64,000 bases of DNA from Lytechinus variegatus (GCF_018143015.1 NC_054750.1:1965501-2029500), one strand, 5' to 3'. Shown: positions 10,801-22,080, counted from the stretch's first letter. Translations and numbers: made by a program. The notes: generated by a model from the sequence alone, not told the origin.

Positions 10801-13800
10801 ATGACTGAAAGAAAAAATATTCAAATTTGTTATTGGAATGTAAATGGGATACATAAGAGATGGGACGGGGTTAAATCTTCCTCAAAATTGGAAGAAGAGG
10901 ATTTTGTCAACGTTTTTAATTCATATGATATTGTTTGTCTGGCAGAAATAAAAATAGGGCCGAAGGAAAATATGTCTTTACAAGGATATGTCAATAAAGT
11001 AATATGCAGGAAGAAACATAAAAATGCTAAAGCTGACTCAGGGGGCTTGGCCCTGTACATCAAAGAATCTATTAAGCACCAGGTTGCAATTATCAATAAT
11101 ACCTCAAGCGAATTTTGTTGGATAAAGATAGGTAATAGTATCCACGACTCATTTGAGGAGCAGTATATCTGTTTTGTTTACTTAAGCCCAGAAAACTCCA
11201 CCTTTTCGTCAAAAGTAGATTTAATCGATGCAATCATGAAAGATATCGCAACTTATAAGAACCGAGGTAAATGTATGATAATGGGTGATCTAAATGCTCA
11301 TACTAATACCTTACCTGACAGCATTGAATACGATTCAGAACGTGATGGTAGGGTATTACCAGTGCCTTTCACGCTCGATTGTTCAGAGGCCTATGCAAGG
11401 GTAAATCAAGACACAAGGCCCGTGAACAAAAGAGGCAAAGATGTGATTGAACTTTGTAAAGCATGTGATCTAAGAATAGTAAATGGACGTAAACTTGGAG
11501 ATTTGACTGGGAAATTTACTTGCTATGAGGCGAATGCCAGAATTCCCAGTGTATTAGATTATGCTCTTGTTGAAAATGGTGCTTTGGATGATATATCATA
11601 CTTCTATGTTGATGATCTCAATATATTTTCTGATCATTGCCCAATTGTCTTATCTTTAATGTCATCCACACTTGAACTTCAAAGACCGTGTGAAATAGAA
11701 AAACAAGCTTTGAACCCCCATCCTAAAGCTTATATATGGGAATCGCATGTATGTGATGCAGCCTTTGCTAAAACGCTACAAACACCTGAGATATTGACCA
11801 TAATAAAAGAAATAAAGGAAAAGGTATATTGTACAAATGACATTGATATTGAAAACGCAGTCAATGATGTAACAAACTGTATCTTAACTATCGCAGATAA
11901 AGCGAAAATAAGAGTCAAAATACCTCGGGTAAAAAACATAAAGAAAAAGAACAAAAAGAAAATATTTAAAGCTGGTGAATGCCTTGCTCTTCGGCGTCGC
12001 GTAAAACTATTGTGTAGACAAGTGTGTAAAAATCCATTTGATAGAGGCCTCAGGCAGCAATATTACACCATGAAAAGGCTAAAAGAAATTGTACGTAATA
12101 AGAGAAATCATATAATTGACAAACTAGACAATCTCCAAAGTGAGAACCCTAAACTTTATTGGGACCTGATTAACGACCTAGAAAAACTGCACTCTGATAG
12201 AAAAAGTCCAGTTAATAACATACAACCAAAGCGATGGTTCGAGTATTTTAAAGAACTCATGAATCACAAACCCCTACTTTCGAAAGATCAAAATGAAATT
12301 AAGAATCATGTAAATAACCCAAAACTGCATGACACGTTTTCATCTCTTGATTTTAAGATCACTCCCAATGAAGTGTTAGAGTGTATTCAAACTTTGAAGA
12401 GAAAGAAAGCCCCAGGAAATGATGCTATTTTGAACGAAATGTTGAAAGCTGGAAAATTTGTGTTGTCACCAGTTTTGTCAAAGGTATTTAATTTAATCCT
12501 TATCAGTGGTCATTTTCCCGATAATTGGTCAGGAAGCCTCTTAAAGCCTCTTTACAAAAGTGGCTCAGTTTGCGATCCCTCAAATTATCGAGGAATATCC
12601 CTCTCAAGTTGTCTTGGAAAAGTTTTCTGCTCAGTTCTAAACCGTCGCTTGGTATCATTTCTAGAAGAATATAAATTCAATACAGCCAATCAAATTGCTT
12701 TTAGATCAGGTTATAGAACGTCAGACCACATGTTCGTTCTAAAAACTATTCTTGATAAATATATAAGATGTAAAATAGATGATAACTATAATAAATTATA
12801 TGTATGCTTTGTAGACTTAAGAAAGGCTTTTGACAACGTTTGGAGAGATGGCCTCTGGTACAAACTACTAGAACATGGTATTGGTGGCAATTCCTTAAGA
12901 GTCATCCGTGACATGTATTCAAAATGTAAAGTATCGATCAAATTAGACGAAGGTGTTACCCCATATTTTTATACTAATGTTGGAGTAAAACAGGGTTGCG
13001 TAATTAGTCCAACTTTATTTAATTTATTTCTTAATGACATAACTAATATATTTGATACATCAGTAAGCCATCCAGTAACACTTTTTGATAAAGAACTAAA
13101 TTGTATAATGTATGCTGATGATCTCGTTATTGTGTCGAAATCCCCTAAAGGTATGCAACACTGTTTAGATAAATTCACCACATACTGTAAATCCTGGATG
13201 CTAAACATAAATGTATCTAAGACTAAGATTATGGTGTGCTCAAAATCAGGGAGATCAAACGAACAGGTTTCATTTGAAATTAATGGAGAAACACTATGCA
13301 CTGTTAAGGAAATGAAATATCTTGGTATTGTTTTCGCAAATAATGGATCACTTAAAGTGGCCGCAAGGGATTTAGCTGATAAAGCGAGAAGAGCATTGTT
13401 CAAATTGTACAAATCTTTTGGTTCCTATACTCCTAGCACTAAAACCTTGTTGCATCTTTTCGATGCAACGATACAGCCGATATTACTTTATGGATCTGAA
13501 ATATGGGGTACAAATGTTATAGACATGGAAAAAAATCTACAATTAATTGATGGGAAAACAGGGCTATATTTTAAACATGAATCTGAAAAGGTGCACATTC
13601 AATTTTGTAAATATATTCTTGGGGTAAACCGCAAATGCAGTAACTTAGCAGCGACAGCTGAAATTGGTAGATATCCAAAAGTCATCCAAATTGCAATAAA
13701 TATACTTAAATATTGGATTCGAATACGTAATATGGACGAAGATAGTTTGGTTTACAAAGCTTTTGTAGAAAATGTAAGTCTATTGAATAACGGAAACAAC

Positions 13801-14223
13801 CGCTGGCTTAAGACAATTCAGGATATTTTTAACATATTAGATATTTGTCGGAAAAATGACACCCCCATACTCGATCCAGAAAATATACCAATTTCCCAAA
13901 AAGAATTTATTACAATATGCAAAACATCCTTGGAACGGAGATTTGATGAACAGTTTAAATTAGATTTATTTAACGACAGGGACAGTAGGGAAGGAAATAA
14001 ACTAAGAACTTTTAGGCAATTCAAACTCAATATAAGGCAAGAAAATTATTTATGTTCAATACACAATGTCAATTTGAGAAAAAATATAACCAAGCTCCGA
14101 CTGAGCGCTCATAATCTACCAATAGAAACAGGGAGGTACAAAAGACCTGAGAAGATACCATCTAACCTGAGATTTTGTGAGGATTGTAATTTGAATTTGG
14201 TGGGGATGAGTTTCACATTATAA
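10801..14223 (+). CDS. LINE ORF2: endonuclease and reverse transcriptase
   Basis: An open frame of 1140 codons. The N-terminal APE-type endonuclease has CYWNVNGI, CLAEIKI, MGDLNAHT and FSDHCPIV. The reverse transcriptase has KPLYKSG ... NYRGISL, FVDLRKAFDNV (about 12808), GVKQGCVISPTLFN, the catalytic YADD at 13111-13122 and LNINVSKTKIMV. It nicks target DNA and copies the LINE RNA by target-primed reverse transcription. The frame stops at 14221, just after CEDCN. In the next frame the sequence reads DEFHIIMKC, so the C-terminal CCHC-like motif is separated by one extra G near 14200. The overlapping frame 14223-14411 is that displaced C-terminus and not a separate gene. Confidence 0.93.
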   Translation: MTERKNIQICYWNVNGIHKRWDGVKSSSKLEEEDFVNVFNSYDIVCLAEIKIGPKENMSLQGYVNKVICRKKHKNAKADSGGLALYIKESIKHQVAIINNTSSEFCWIKIGNSIHDSFEEQYICFVYLSPENSTFSSKVDLIDAIMKDIATYKNRGKCMIMGDLNAHTNTLPDSIEYDSERDGRVLPVPFTLDCSEAYARVNQDTRPVNKRGKDVIELCKACDLRIVNGRKLGDLTGKFTCYEANARIPSVLDYALVENGALDDISYFYVDDLNIFSDHCPIVLSLMSSTLELQRPCEIEKQALNPHPKAYIWESHVCDAAFAKTLQTPEILTIIKEIKEKVYCTNDIDIENAVNDVTNCILTIADKAKIRVKIPRVKNIKKKNKKKIFKAGECLALRRRVKLLCRQVCKNPFDRGLRQQYYTMKRLKEIVRNKRNHIIDKLDNLQSENPKLYWDLINDLEKLHSDRKSPVNNIQPKRWFEYFKELMNHKPLLSKDQNEIKNHVNNPKLHDTFSSLDFKITPNEVLECIQTLKRKKAPGNDAILNEMLKAGKFVLSPVLSKVFNLILISGHFPDNWSGSLLKPLYKSGSVCDPSNYRGISLSSCLGKVFCSVLNRRLVSFLEEYKFNTANQIAFRSGYRTSDHMFVLKTILDKYIRCKIDDNYNKLYVCFVDLRKAFDNVWRDGLWYKLLEHGIGGNSLRVIRDMYSKCKVSIKLDEGVTPYFYTNVGVKQGCVISPTLFNLFLNDITNIFDTSVSHPVTLFDKELNCIMYADDLVIVSKSPKGMQHCLDKFTTYCKSWMLNINVSKTKIMVCSKSGRSNEQVSFEINGETLCTVKEMKYLGIVFANNGSLKVAARDLADKARRALFKLYKSFGSYTPSTKTLLHLFDATIQPILLYGSEIWGTNVIDMEKNLQLIDGKTGLYFKHESEKVHIQFCKYILGVNRKCSNLAATAEIGRYPKVIQIAINILKYWIRIRNMDEDSLVYKAFVENVSLLNNGNNRWLKTIQDIFNILDICRKNDTPILDPENIPISQKEFITICKTSLERRFDEQFKLDLFNDRDSREGNKLRTFRQFKLNIRQENYLCSIHNVNLRKNITKLRLSAHNLPIETGRYKRPEKIPSNLRFCEDCNLNLVGMSFTL

Positions 14224-14869
14224 TGAAATGTAACAAATATAATGATTTGCGCAAAGATTTTTTTGAAAAGATAAGTACCCTTAATATTAGGTTTTCTGAA
14301 ATGGAGTACCAGGAAAAATTTATTTACATTATGAAATTGGAAACTGATGCATTAATTAAATTATTTTGTTCTTTTGTCCAAAACATAATTAATATTAGGG
14401 GGGAATTCTGAGTACTAAAAATATCAACCGGCAAACACTTTGAATTTATACAATCGCAATATTCTTACACAATAAGTTTACATGTGATGATGCCATTCTT
14501 CTCACTCTTCCTCTCTCCCGTCCTCTCTATTTTCGAACTTCTTTCCTCTTTATTTCCCTCTCCTCTCCCACTTTCCTTGTGTTTTCCTTGTCCTCTCTTG
14601 GACATCAGCTTTTTTTTTCTTTTTTACTCATTGTTAAAATGAGTACCCGAATAATGCCTATGTTTATAGTGTATATTTTTATATATAAGTTGCTTTGTTA
14701 TATTTTGTTTTGATTTTGTTTTTGTTTGACAAAAAATACTATTTTGTCTTTGTTTATCTGTTTATGTATATATTTTCTTGTTTTGAACAAAATGTTGGCA
14801 ATTGCCGGTGACGTTCTGTAATAAATTCAATTCAATTCATATCAATTCATCCAAAATGTGGCTCGAAAA

Positions 14870-15740
14870 AATGTTTCTTGGCCACATTCTGGAGTATTTT
14901 GGAGGATATTCGGCTGGTTTTAAAATTTTCAAGACAAGCAGAATCTCTCTAAGAATGTTTCCGTTGGGAGGGAGAACAGAATAGTCCCGGATCCTTCCGA
15001 ATCGATTCCGGGAGCTCCCCGAATCCGAAATGAATAAGTACCGAATCCAGGCCATTTTGGGCAGAATTGATCTGAATTTGTTCGGGAGAATTTGGTTTTG
15101 TGTAACCCTTTGCTTAAAGCTAAGGTTAGAACGGAACCGAATCAGCTGCGAATCCATCCATATACGCGTACATGTATTCTGGTGGTTTCAGGAATATTCT
15201 GTTTTGCCTTCGTAAATGCAAGAAAATTCGGGAACATTCGCTGAAAAATTCAGCTCATTTTGAAATGTTCAAAATCAGCCGAATACCCTCCAGAATATTC
15301 CCGAATGTGACCACAGGAAATTCCATTCGGGCCACATCCGGGATGTATTTTAATGGAATTCGGTTGGATTTTGGGGTATTTTGTGAACATGGTGAAGATT
15401 AAGACCTATTCGTATCAGTAGAAGAGTAATTAAATGTCCGACTCTTGCCCCCCCCCCCTCCCATATCGTACGAATACAAAGAATAATATAGACGAGTGAG
15501 ACGAATTGGCCAGAAATTAGAAAAATGGCATCCAAAAAGCTGCCGAATCGGTAAATTATAGATCTTTTCGAAAGAATCTGGCACATTTTCGGGAAATTCT
15601 GTGGCTGTACTCTGCAAATTCCTGCATAATCGTTCGATTCGGGTCGTTATTCAGGTCGTCATTTGGCGATAATCGGAGGATTCGGGCTAAATTCGACTCG
15701 ATTCTGGCCGCTCTGGCTCGATTTTTGCCACTGTTCTGGT
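14870..15740. repeat. imperfect inverted repeat rich in GAAT/ATTC dyads
   Basis: The segment 14878-14940 (TGGCCACATTCTGGAGTATT ...) is matched by the reverse complement of 15265-15325 (TGGTCACATTCGGGAATATT ...), both with GG(A/G)(T/G)ATTCGGCTG. Between and after these arms are many GAATTCGG/CCGAATC words. I see no coding. It looks like a degraded hairpin element directly 3' of the LINE. Confidence 0.5.
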
Positions 15741-15769
15741 TGGCATACGGCTTTATGCTTTATGTAATA

Positions 15770-16150
15770 TATGATTAGTCAATGGAATACAGCTTCATAC
15801 ATAAATATTTGCTAATTTACATAAATTAGCATATTTTGCATGAAGACGGGATTTTCAATAGCACGTTTGATAGGGAAAATTAAATCTATGGATCTGACAG
15901 AGATTTTCTTTAAGTTTGGTTTCTTTTTATTCCTTTTACTAATTTTTATTATTCATGCATAAATTAACTGCTAATTTACATAAATTAACACATTTTTGCA
16001 TAAAGACATGATTTTCAATATCATGTTTGACAAGGAAATTTAAAGCTATTGACCTAAAAGAGACTTTCTTAAATTTTGGTATCTTTTTATTTACTTTTAT
16101 TAATTAATTCCTATTGGCATATGGCTTCATGCATAAATTACTGCTAATCC
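15770..16150. repeat. AT-rich tandem units (left block)
   Basis: About two and a half units with a period near 170 bp. Each carries (G/C)CTTCAT(A/G)CATAAAT, GCTAATTTACATAAATTA, TTGCAT(G/A)AAGAC, ATTTTCAATA, and GACCT(A/G)A(A/C)AGAGA followed by TTGGT. The same units reappear at 18294-18590, so either the array was split by about 2.1 kb of other DNA or two arrays exist. Confidence 0.75.
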
Positions 16151-18293
16151 TTACTATAATTTGGCTAATCTTGTGTCCTTCCGTTTGTTTGAAGCAGCTT
16201 TTCTCCGTGGTTTTCCACTCAATCGAGCTGGAATTTTTTCTAAACATGGTTAAATTGTTCACAGATTGTCATGAGGGGGGTTGTTTGTGGTATTTTGGTC
16301 GCATTATTTAAATTTTTTTTTAATTCGTAACTTTTTGGCATTCCTTTTCGCAGCCCTGAGTATAGCTTCGAAGTATTCCCAGTCCCTTTTACCTCTCTCG
16401 GGTCAGCGAAATACAAAGCACGGTATACGGTACGTACTTACACTCATGCGCTGGCTGCATGTATATATGCATGTGTAGCGCTGCTGAAACGTAAACAACA
16501 TACCGTAATCGGCCGATGTCCTCAGTGGTTACCGTACAAAATGTGGGCAGTTGTCACAAAGAGGTTATCCCTATTCTGACTTGGCTTTTTGGAAACAAGT
16601 GTTGACTGGGGGGTTGCTGGGGTGAGGGTCTACATCTAATGTTTCTGCCCAGTTTCATTAACACATCCTTTGTATTTAATCCTATATTTTAACAGATTGG
16701 GCTACCTGCTACTCAACGCTCCAAAACTGTGCCAGTGCTCTGTTGTACACAGTTGAACAGTGCATGGTTAGTATTTTGACGTAAAATGTAATATTTATAT
16801 TGAATGATTGATGCCGCAGTAAATCTAAATTCCAACATATGATGAAGTTGTTTGGTTGAGTCAGATAATCAACTCAGTGCTAAGTTCCAAAACCCAAAAT
16901 TAAAATTGTCTTAAATAGATTTGCTATTAACCCTTTTATTTAAAGGCAAATTTGATCAGATTTTCTTCTGCAAATTGGCAACACTGGCATTTTTTTTGCT
17001 ACACATATTTTGTTTGACATGTATTCTACAAAACTCTGTTGTACATATGTAGATGTTTATTAAAAATGTAGATATGAATAATACAGTGTAAAATGGTTTA
17101 TCGCTTCAACAGCCAATACCGTGTATAACAGACATACGGGACCTTATGCATTATGCCATCTCAAATATTATGATCTTTTCATCTGTATACTGTTGTAGCA
17201 TATCTTGCCTTTAATTAACATGATATTTTTATGAAAAAAGACATAATCTAACATACACGTATCAATATTGTTATTTATTTGAATGAAATTATAATCAGTG
17301 AAGATGCCCATATAACTTTTAAAAGACACAATAATTCCATACTACATTTACAGTGTACTTTCTAAGATTTTTATCAATTATTTCAATGCATAACTATTTG
17401 ATCCACCAGTAAAAAAAGATATCTAAAACCTCTAAAAAAAATTAAAATGCCCATGTAAGCCATACAAATCTTATCTTTTTATCACAATTAACATCTAAAA
17501 CCTTTTCTCTCTCTCTCTATCTCGCTCTTTTGTATTCTTTAATTTCTCTATCTCTCTCTTCATCTCTCTCTCTCTGATTTTCCCAATGTCTCTCTCATTT
17601 TCCCCACTATCTCTCTCTCTCATTCATTTTCCCCGTGTGGGTCTCTTTCATTTTCCCCTCTGTCTCTCTGTCATTCATTTTCCCCTCTGTCTCTCATTTT
17701 TCCCATTCTCTGTCTCTCATTTTCCTCACTGTCTGTCTGACTCATTTTTCCCACCACTGTTTCTGTCTCACTCATTTTATCACCCCCCCCCCCCCCCTTT
17801 CTCTCACGCTCAATTCTTTTCGACATCCTGCCATACTTATATATGATTGAGCAACCTTTAATTTAAAAATTACAAACAACTGCAGTCTAATGTGCATTGT
17901 AAGGTACATGTGCAATGTACTTACATATTCATTTCCGACCCAATACATGTAATCATAACATTTCTATATCACAATAATTGCCTCTTGACTGCTTACTGAA
18001 TACACCGTGTTCTAATACATTTTTCCATTTTATAGTTAGATTTGGATTTCACTCTGTAATGATTATTGAAGTTCTTCCTCCAGTTCAACCCAAGATGCTT
18101 AACTTAATTGAACCTCCTATCTATATTGAAAGAGAAGTCTGCTATAAATCAGTTGTCTAAATATATTTCATCAATAAACTGCTCGGCTTTCAGTGTAAAT
18201 AGGCAGTCTAGCTGTACATACAAGAATGTCACCCCCTCCCCTCCCCCACACACTTTGATAAAGAAAAATGACTCCTACCCCCTGTGCTGCCAC
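16151..18293. other. non-coding DNA between two blocks of the same tandem repeat
   Basis: No coding is recognisable. The block contains a CT-rich minisatellite at 17495-17815, where TCTCTCTCATTTTCCCC recurs and ends in a C run. The remainder is AT-rich unique-looking sequence. Open frames at 17586-17850 come only from the CT repeat. Confidence 0.6.
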
Positions 18294-18590
18294 GGGTAAT
18301 TGCTGCTAGCTTACATAAATTAGCATATTTTTGCATGAAGATGCAATTTTCAACACCATGTCCTGTGGGAAAAATTAAAGCTATTGACCTGATAGAGACT
18401 TTCCTAAAGTTTGGTATCTTTTTTAAAAAACTTTTATTAATTAATTCCTAATGGCATATGGCTTCATGCATAAATTACTGCTAATTTGCATAAATTAGCA
18501 TATTTTTGCATGAAGATGCAATTTTCAACACCATGTTCTGTGGGAAAAATGAAGCTATTGACCTAATAGTGACATAGGGAAAGTTTGGTG
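18294..18590. repeat. AT-rich tandem units (right block)
   Basis: Two units with TTGCATGAAGATGCAATTTT and CAACACCATGT(C/T)CTGTGGG, about 165 bp apart, homologous to 15770-16150. They abut the right inverted end of the composite region. Confidence 0.75.
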
Positions 18591-18965
18591 CTTTTGTAAA
18601 CTCTGTCCCCAAAACTTCAAATTTAAGGCCTAAGGCCCCTGACTATAATATGGAGGTAGTTTTTATTTTACGAAAATGAGACTACGCGGGTATAATCAGT
18701 CTCTCTGTCCTACACGGTCATGACGAGTTGGTATCAACTACATAATACACCAACTACAAATATAAACTAAACATGAAGTGGACAAGGTAATGATCAGGGC
18801 TAGATGAATCGTAGGTTCATGCACCATTGTTATATATACTTTGAATGGGAGTAAATACACAGGGAAAGTGAATACTCTAATGTAAAATTACTCTGATAAG
18901 ACTATTTCTCTTCCCACATTTTATTGAATACGTTATTATTTGGTTTTTCTACATCACGTTTATAG

Positions 18966-19274
18966 TGCGTCTAGTTGGAGGAACTAATAACGCTGAAGGC
19001 AGAGTGGAAATTTTACATGATGGCTCCTGGGGAACTGTGTGTGATGATTCTTGGGATCTCAAGGACGCGGAGGTCGTTTGCAGAATGTTAGGATTTGTTG
19101 GGGCTTTGAAAGCTCCAGTTGGTGCTCATTTTGGTAAAGGATCTGGGGACATCTTTCTCGATGAAGTGCAGTGCAATGGAACTGAAATCGATCTTGAACA
19201 TTGTGATCATGACGGTATTGGTGTCCACAACTGTGCCCACAACGAAGATGCAAGCGTTGAATGTATCCAACCAG
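18966..19274 (+). CDS. gene A exon: membrane-proximal SRCR domain 5 (309 bp)
   Basis: Single-exon SRCR domain with acceptor TACATCACGTTTATAG, donor GTAATT and phases 1-1. It contains VRLVGGTNNAEGRVEI, SWGTVCDDSWDLKDAEVVC, GKGSGDIFLDEVQCNGTE, HCDHDGIGVHNCAHNEDAS and VECIQPG. All six group A cysteines are present. The 309-bp length and DIFLD(E/G)VQCNG(T/S)E are shared only with gene C's last SRCR exon (44694-45002), which has the same place next to the membrane. Gene B has no counterpart. The exon is separated from domain 4 by the transposon-filled intron. Confidence 0.93.
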
Positions 19275-19477
19275 GTAATTGTTGTGAATTATATTTAGTA
19301 CATGCAATCCTGTAGAGATCTTTTTTTTTTTAGTTTTCAAACGTTAACTTTTTGGATACAGAAATGTTGTTTCTTACATGTGTGTTTTCATGACATAAGC
19401 GATGAGTAGAGTTAATTTTTAAAAAAATTGAAAGGCATTTTTTAAATCATTTGACCATTTTTTTTTCGCTATTACAG

Positions 19478-20370
19478 ATACCGCAAATAAAATTGCAATC
19501 GTTTACGGGTTATGTATCACATTTCCGAGCTTCTTCGTAGTGATAACTCTTACATATTGTTTACGGACGGTCAGGACCAAAAGGGCAGGTCGCTATTTAG
19601 AAAATGAAATTTACTTGGATCTTCAAGACATAGGAATAAATAAGGGAACAATGGCACCATCTACTTATCAGGATCTCAATGCACCACCAAACCTTCCAGA
19701 GCGACCTCTAACGACGTTTCGTCAAAGTACAACGCGATCGTCTGGCCAGCGGTTTCATAACCACGATGAGCGGATTCTGACAGAAAAGGACAGAGAGCAT
19801 GGCAGCCACGATTATACAGAAATGGGAACCACTAACAAGACTGTTTCCGCGGACAAGGACGAACATAGCTATGCTTACAACATTCATTTAGAAAACAGTG
19901 CTAAAGATAACGGACCACAAGACCACATAACGTCAATGACCAGCACAAGAAGGCAAGAAGACGCACGTGAGCGGATAAGTCATGGGCAGTCAAACGGTCA
20001 AAATAAAGCACAGGGGTATAAGGTCATGAACACTGTGTACAAAAAGATTGATGTAGGAAAAGATGAGGATATTGACGGATATCTTCTTCCAAGTAAAACT
20101 AACGAAACGGCGAAATCTCCGATTCGAGCTGAGCACGCAAAAGCAACCATGCCCGCAGATAACGACAAGATATCGGTATCATCACGAACAGATTACTCCG
20201 AAGATGAAAACGCACGGCTGCAAAAAGAAGTACAAAATACAGAACTTAGTGCACATGAATTTTTAGATGTGACCACATTTGGCCAAGGAATATCGAAGGA
20301 AAATAAAATAGACAGTGACGGCTATCTTCTGCCGGTCGCTTCTGGTGTCAGTCATGAAATGAACGACTAA
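19478..20370 (+). CDS. gene A last exon: transmembrane segment and tyrosine-rich tail
   Basis: The acceptor is TTTTTTTTCGCTATTACAG; the phase 1 entry matches the SRCR exons, and the stop TAA is at 20368-20370 (296 residues). A single hydrophobic span (IAIVYGLCITFPSFFVVITL) is followed by basic RTKRAGR, giving a type I receptor with a cytoplasmic C-terminus. The tail lacks catalytic domains but is rich in tyrosine motifs: YLDL, STYQDL followed by PPNLPE, DYTEM, YAYN, YKVMNTVY and GYLLP near 20017-20092, and a second GYLLP near the C-terminus. YxxM is the known SH2 target of PI3-kinase p85 and YxN that of Grb2, so a phosphotyrosine adaptor role is inferred. Genes B and C have the same order of motifs. 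Confidence 0.9.
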
Positions 20371-21162
20371 AAATTTTATTCCAATTTAATTTATGAAGTT
20401 TATAAATTTATAGAGGTCCTCTAACTCCTTTTCTTCGTGGTTAGGAAAATAGAAATAGGAAAGAGAGTAGGGAAATGTGAATTTCTTAAACATCAGTTTC
20501 TACTTAATGCTTTCAAAACAAAAGCTTCTTTTATGCCAGATATTAACTTATGAATGAGTAAAAACAATTTTAAATTGATAGAGTGAATTGACGTCCAGAT
20601 GAGAACACAAATGAATGGCATAAGATTCAACTTTATTGTTAAGTTGATGAAAATAAAAACGATGTATTTGTTATTATTTCAAAACATCCACATAGACTTC
20701 AAAAAGTCAGATATGATTATAAATCATGGAAATTTCGATTACATTATTATTTTGATTCCTAATGCTAAAAAAGGTTCGTTGATCAACAAGACTAAAAAAT
20801 GAATTATTCCTAAGGAATAAGGAGCATAATGGCAAGTTGTCATGCATAAGGGTAACACGAAGTCTTATCACCTTTTTTTTGCAAAAATAATAATTTCAAT
20901 GAATATCCATTAAATACAGTGTTTTTTATGGCGGGATCAAAAGCTGTTGAAAAAAAAATTATTCACAACAAAGTTGGACTTCTGTCATATTCATTGACAT
21001 TCGTAAAATAATGGATGCAAAAAAAAAATTATGCAAAGTAGTCAAAGTATTAACTGGTTGTTTTGGACCTAATTAAATTTTAATTACTTTGGGTGGTGTC
21101 CCTATGTTTACAATGCAACGTTCACTTTGATTACAAGACTCCTAACACCCTATTCCAACGTT
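20371..21162. other. gene A 3' UTR and flank
   Basis: AT-rich DNA without a recognisable gene. An AATAAA at 20652-20657 could serve as the polyadenylation signal of gene A. Simple A and T runs follow. Confidence 0.4.
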
Positions 21163-22080
21163 AAAGGCCAAGTCCACCCAAGAAAACTGTTGATTGGAAA
21201 TGATAGAAAAACTCAAACAAGCTTAACGCTGGAAAATTTCATCAAACGCGGATGTAAAATAAGAAAGCTATGACATTTTTAAGTTTCGCTTCTTTTTCAA
21301 AAAACAGTAATAAAAAAATATGCACAACTAAGTGATCTGCAAATGAGAGACTCGATGATGTTCCTCACTCACTATTCCTTTTGTTTTTTGTCGGTAGAGA
21401 GCGGTGTTGGCTCAGTCGGTAACGCGTCTGCCCGTCGAACCAAAGGTCGTGGGTTCGAGTCCACCCCGGGCGGATGACTGAAGCCAGTGCGTTGTGTGTA
21501 AACGTCTCTCCCATGTTTCATAGATGCAGGCTTTGTTACGATGGAAAATACTCCGTCCCTCGGATAGGAAGTTAAATGGAGGCCCCGTGTAGAGGAGAGT
21601 CACCACCTTTGCACGTTTAGAACCCACTGCACTATTCGTATAAGAGTAGGGGGTAACCCCGGTGCAGTGGTCCACCTGCATGCCCCCCCCCCCCCCCCAA
21701 TCAGTTATATCGGGAGGAGAGACCTGCGGGTCATAGTGACTCAGTTTGCTTTTCGCCTCCCAGGTACAGGTGACGCCAAACAAATAGTAATAATAATAAT
21801 TATTGTTTAAATTAACCAATATTCATTTTTTACAGATATGACAAGGACCAACTTTACTAAATCAGAAACTGTTAAAATAATGGTCGTTTAATATGTCAAG
21901 GGAGGAATACAATTTGTTTCACATAACAATGAGAAAATAAGAATTTTTCATAGAAATTTCTCAAAATAAAATACAAAAGAAATAGTGAGTGGGTTACGTC
22001 ATTAGTCTGCTCATTTGCATACCGACCAGAATGTGTTTTGCAAAATTAACTAAATTAATATTTTCATTATTACGCTTCAA
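21163..22080. mobile_element. AAGGCCAAGTCCACC-type MITE split by a SINE
   Basis: The left part (21163-21390) starts AAAGGCCAAGTCCACCC and contains TTTCATCAAACGCGGATGTA and AAGAAAGCTATGACATTTT. The right part (about 21801-22050) continues with GGAGGAATACAATTTGTTTC and CTCATTTGCATACCGACCAG. A nearby copy (22150-22560) runs through without the break, which marks the SINE as a later insertion. I recall this opening motif from sea urchin sequence but have not searched it. Confidence 0.65.
21391..21800 (+). mobile_element. tRNA-derived SINE
   Basis: The A box GTTGGCTCAGTCGGTAACGC and B box GGTTCGAGTCC are spaced as in a tRNA, followed by about 330 bp of body and a TAATAATAATAAT tail. It has no acceptor stem or CCA-proximal pairing. 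It is inserted into the MITE at 21163-22080. The antisense 135-codon frame over it is non-functional. Confidence 0.85.

Larger units (their letters stand above)
8880..14838 (+). mobile_element. CR1-like LINE, near full length
   Basis: A two-ORF non-LTR retrotransposon with an ORF1 (PHD-like finger, coiled coil, basic linker, SGNH esterase fold), a 49-bp gap, an ORF2 (apurinic endonuclease plus reverse transcriptase) and a 3' UTR. It ends in short AATTC repeats at about 14820-14838, as CR1/L2-clade elements do instead of a poly(A). The 5' boundary is estimated from the rise in GC at about 8880 and is uncertain. Esterase-type ORF1 is known in the CR1/L2 group. One apparent frame change lies in the ORF1 finger and one near the end of ORF2; otherwise both frames are open, so insertion was recent. 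It is nested in gene A's intron, in the same orientation as the gene. Confidence 0.85.
7177..18645. mobile_element. 11.5-kb composite region bounded by inverted repeats
   Basis: Position 7177 begins TAGTCAGGGGCCTTAG and soon has TTTTGGGGACAG and TTTACAAAAG. The reverse complement of 18590-18645 has the same words in the same order. TAA flanks both ends (left before 7177, right after 18645) and could be a 3-bp target duplication. Inside each end are tandem AT-rich units with CTAATTTATGCAAATT words. The LINE at 8880-14838 is nested inside. The element could be one large transposon, or two related smaller copies in opposite orientation that happen to flank the LINE. No transposase is visible. 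It fills gene A's fourth visible intron. Confidence 0.5.

Noticed and set aside
14223-14411. Separate 62-codon gene after the LINE ORF2
   Set aside because: It reads as the displaced C-terminus of ORF2 (continuing DEFHIIMKC), so it is part of the LINE.
17586-17850. Ser/Phe/Leu-rich proteins
   Set aside because: Translation of the CT-rich minisatellite.
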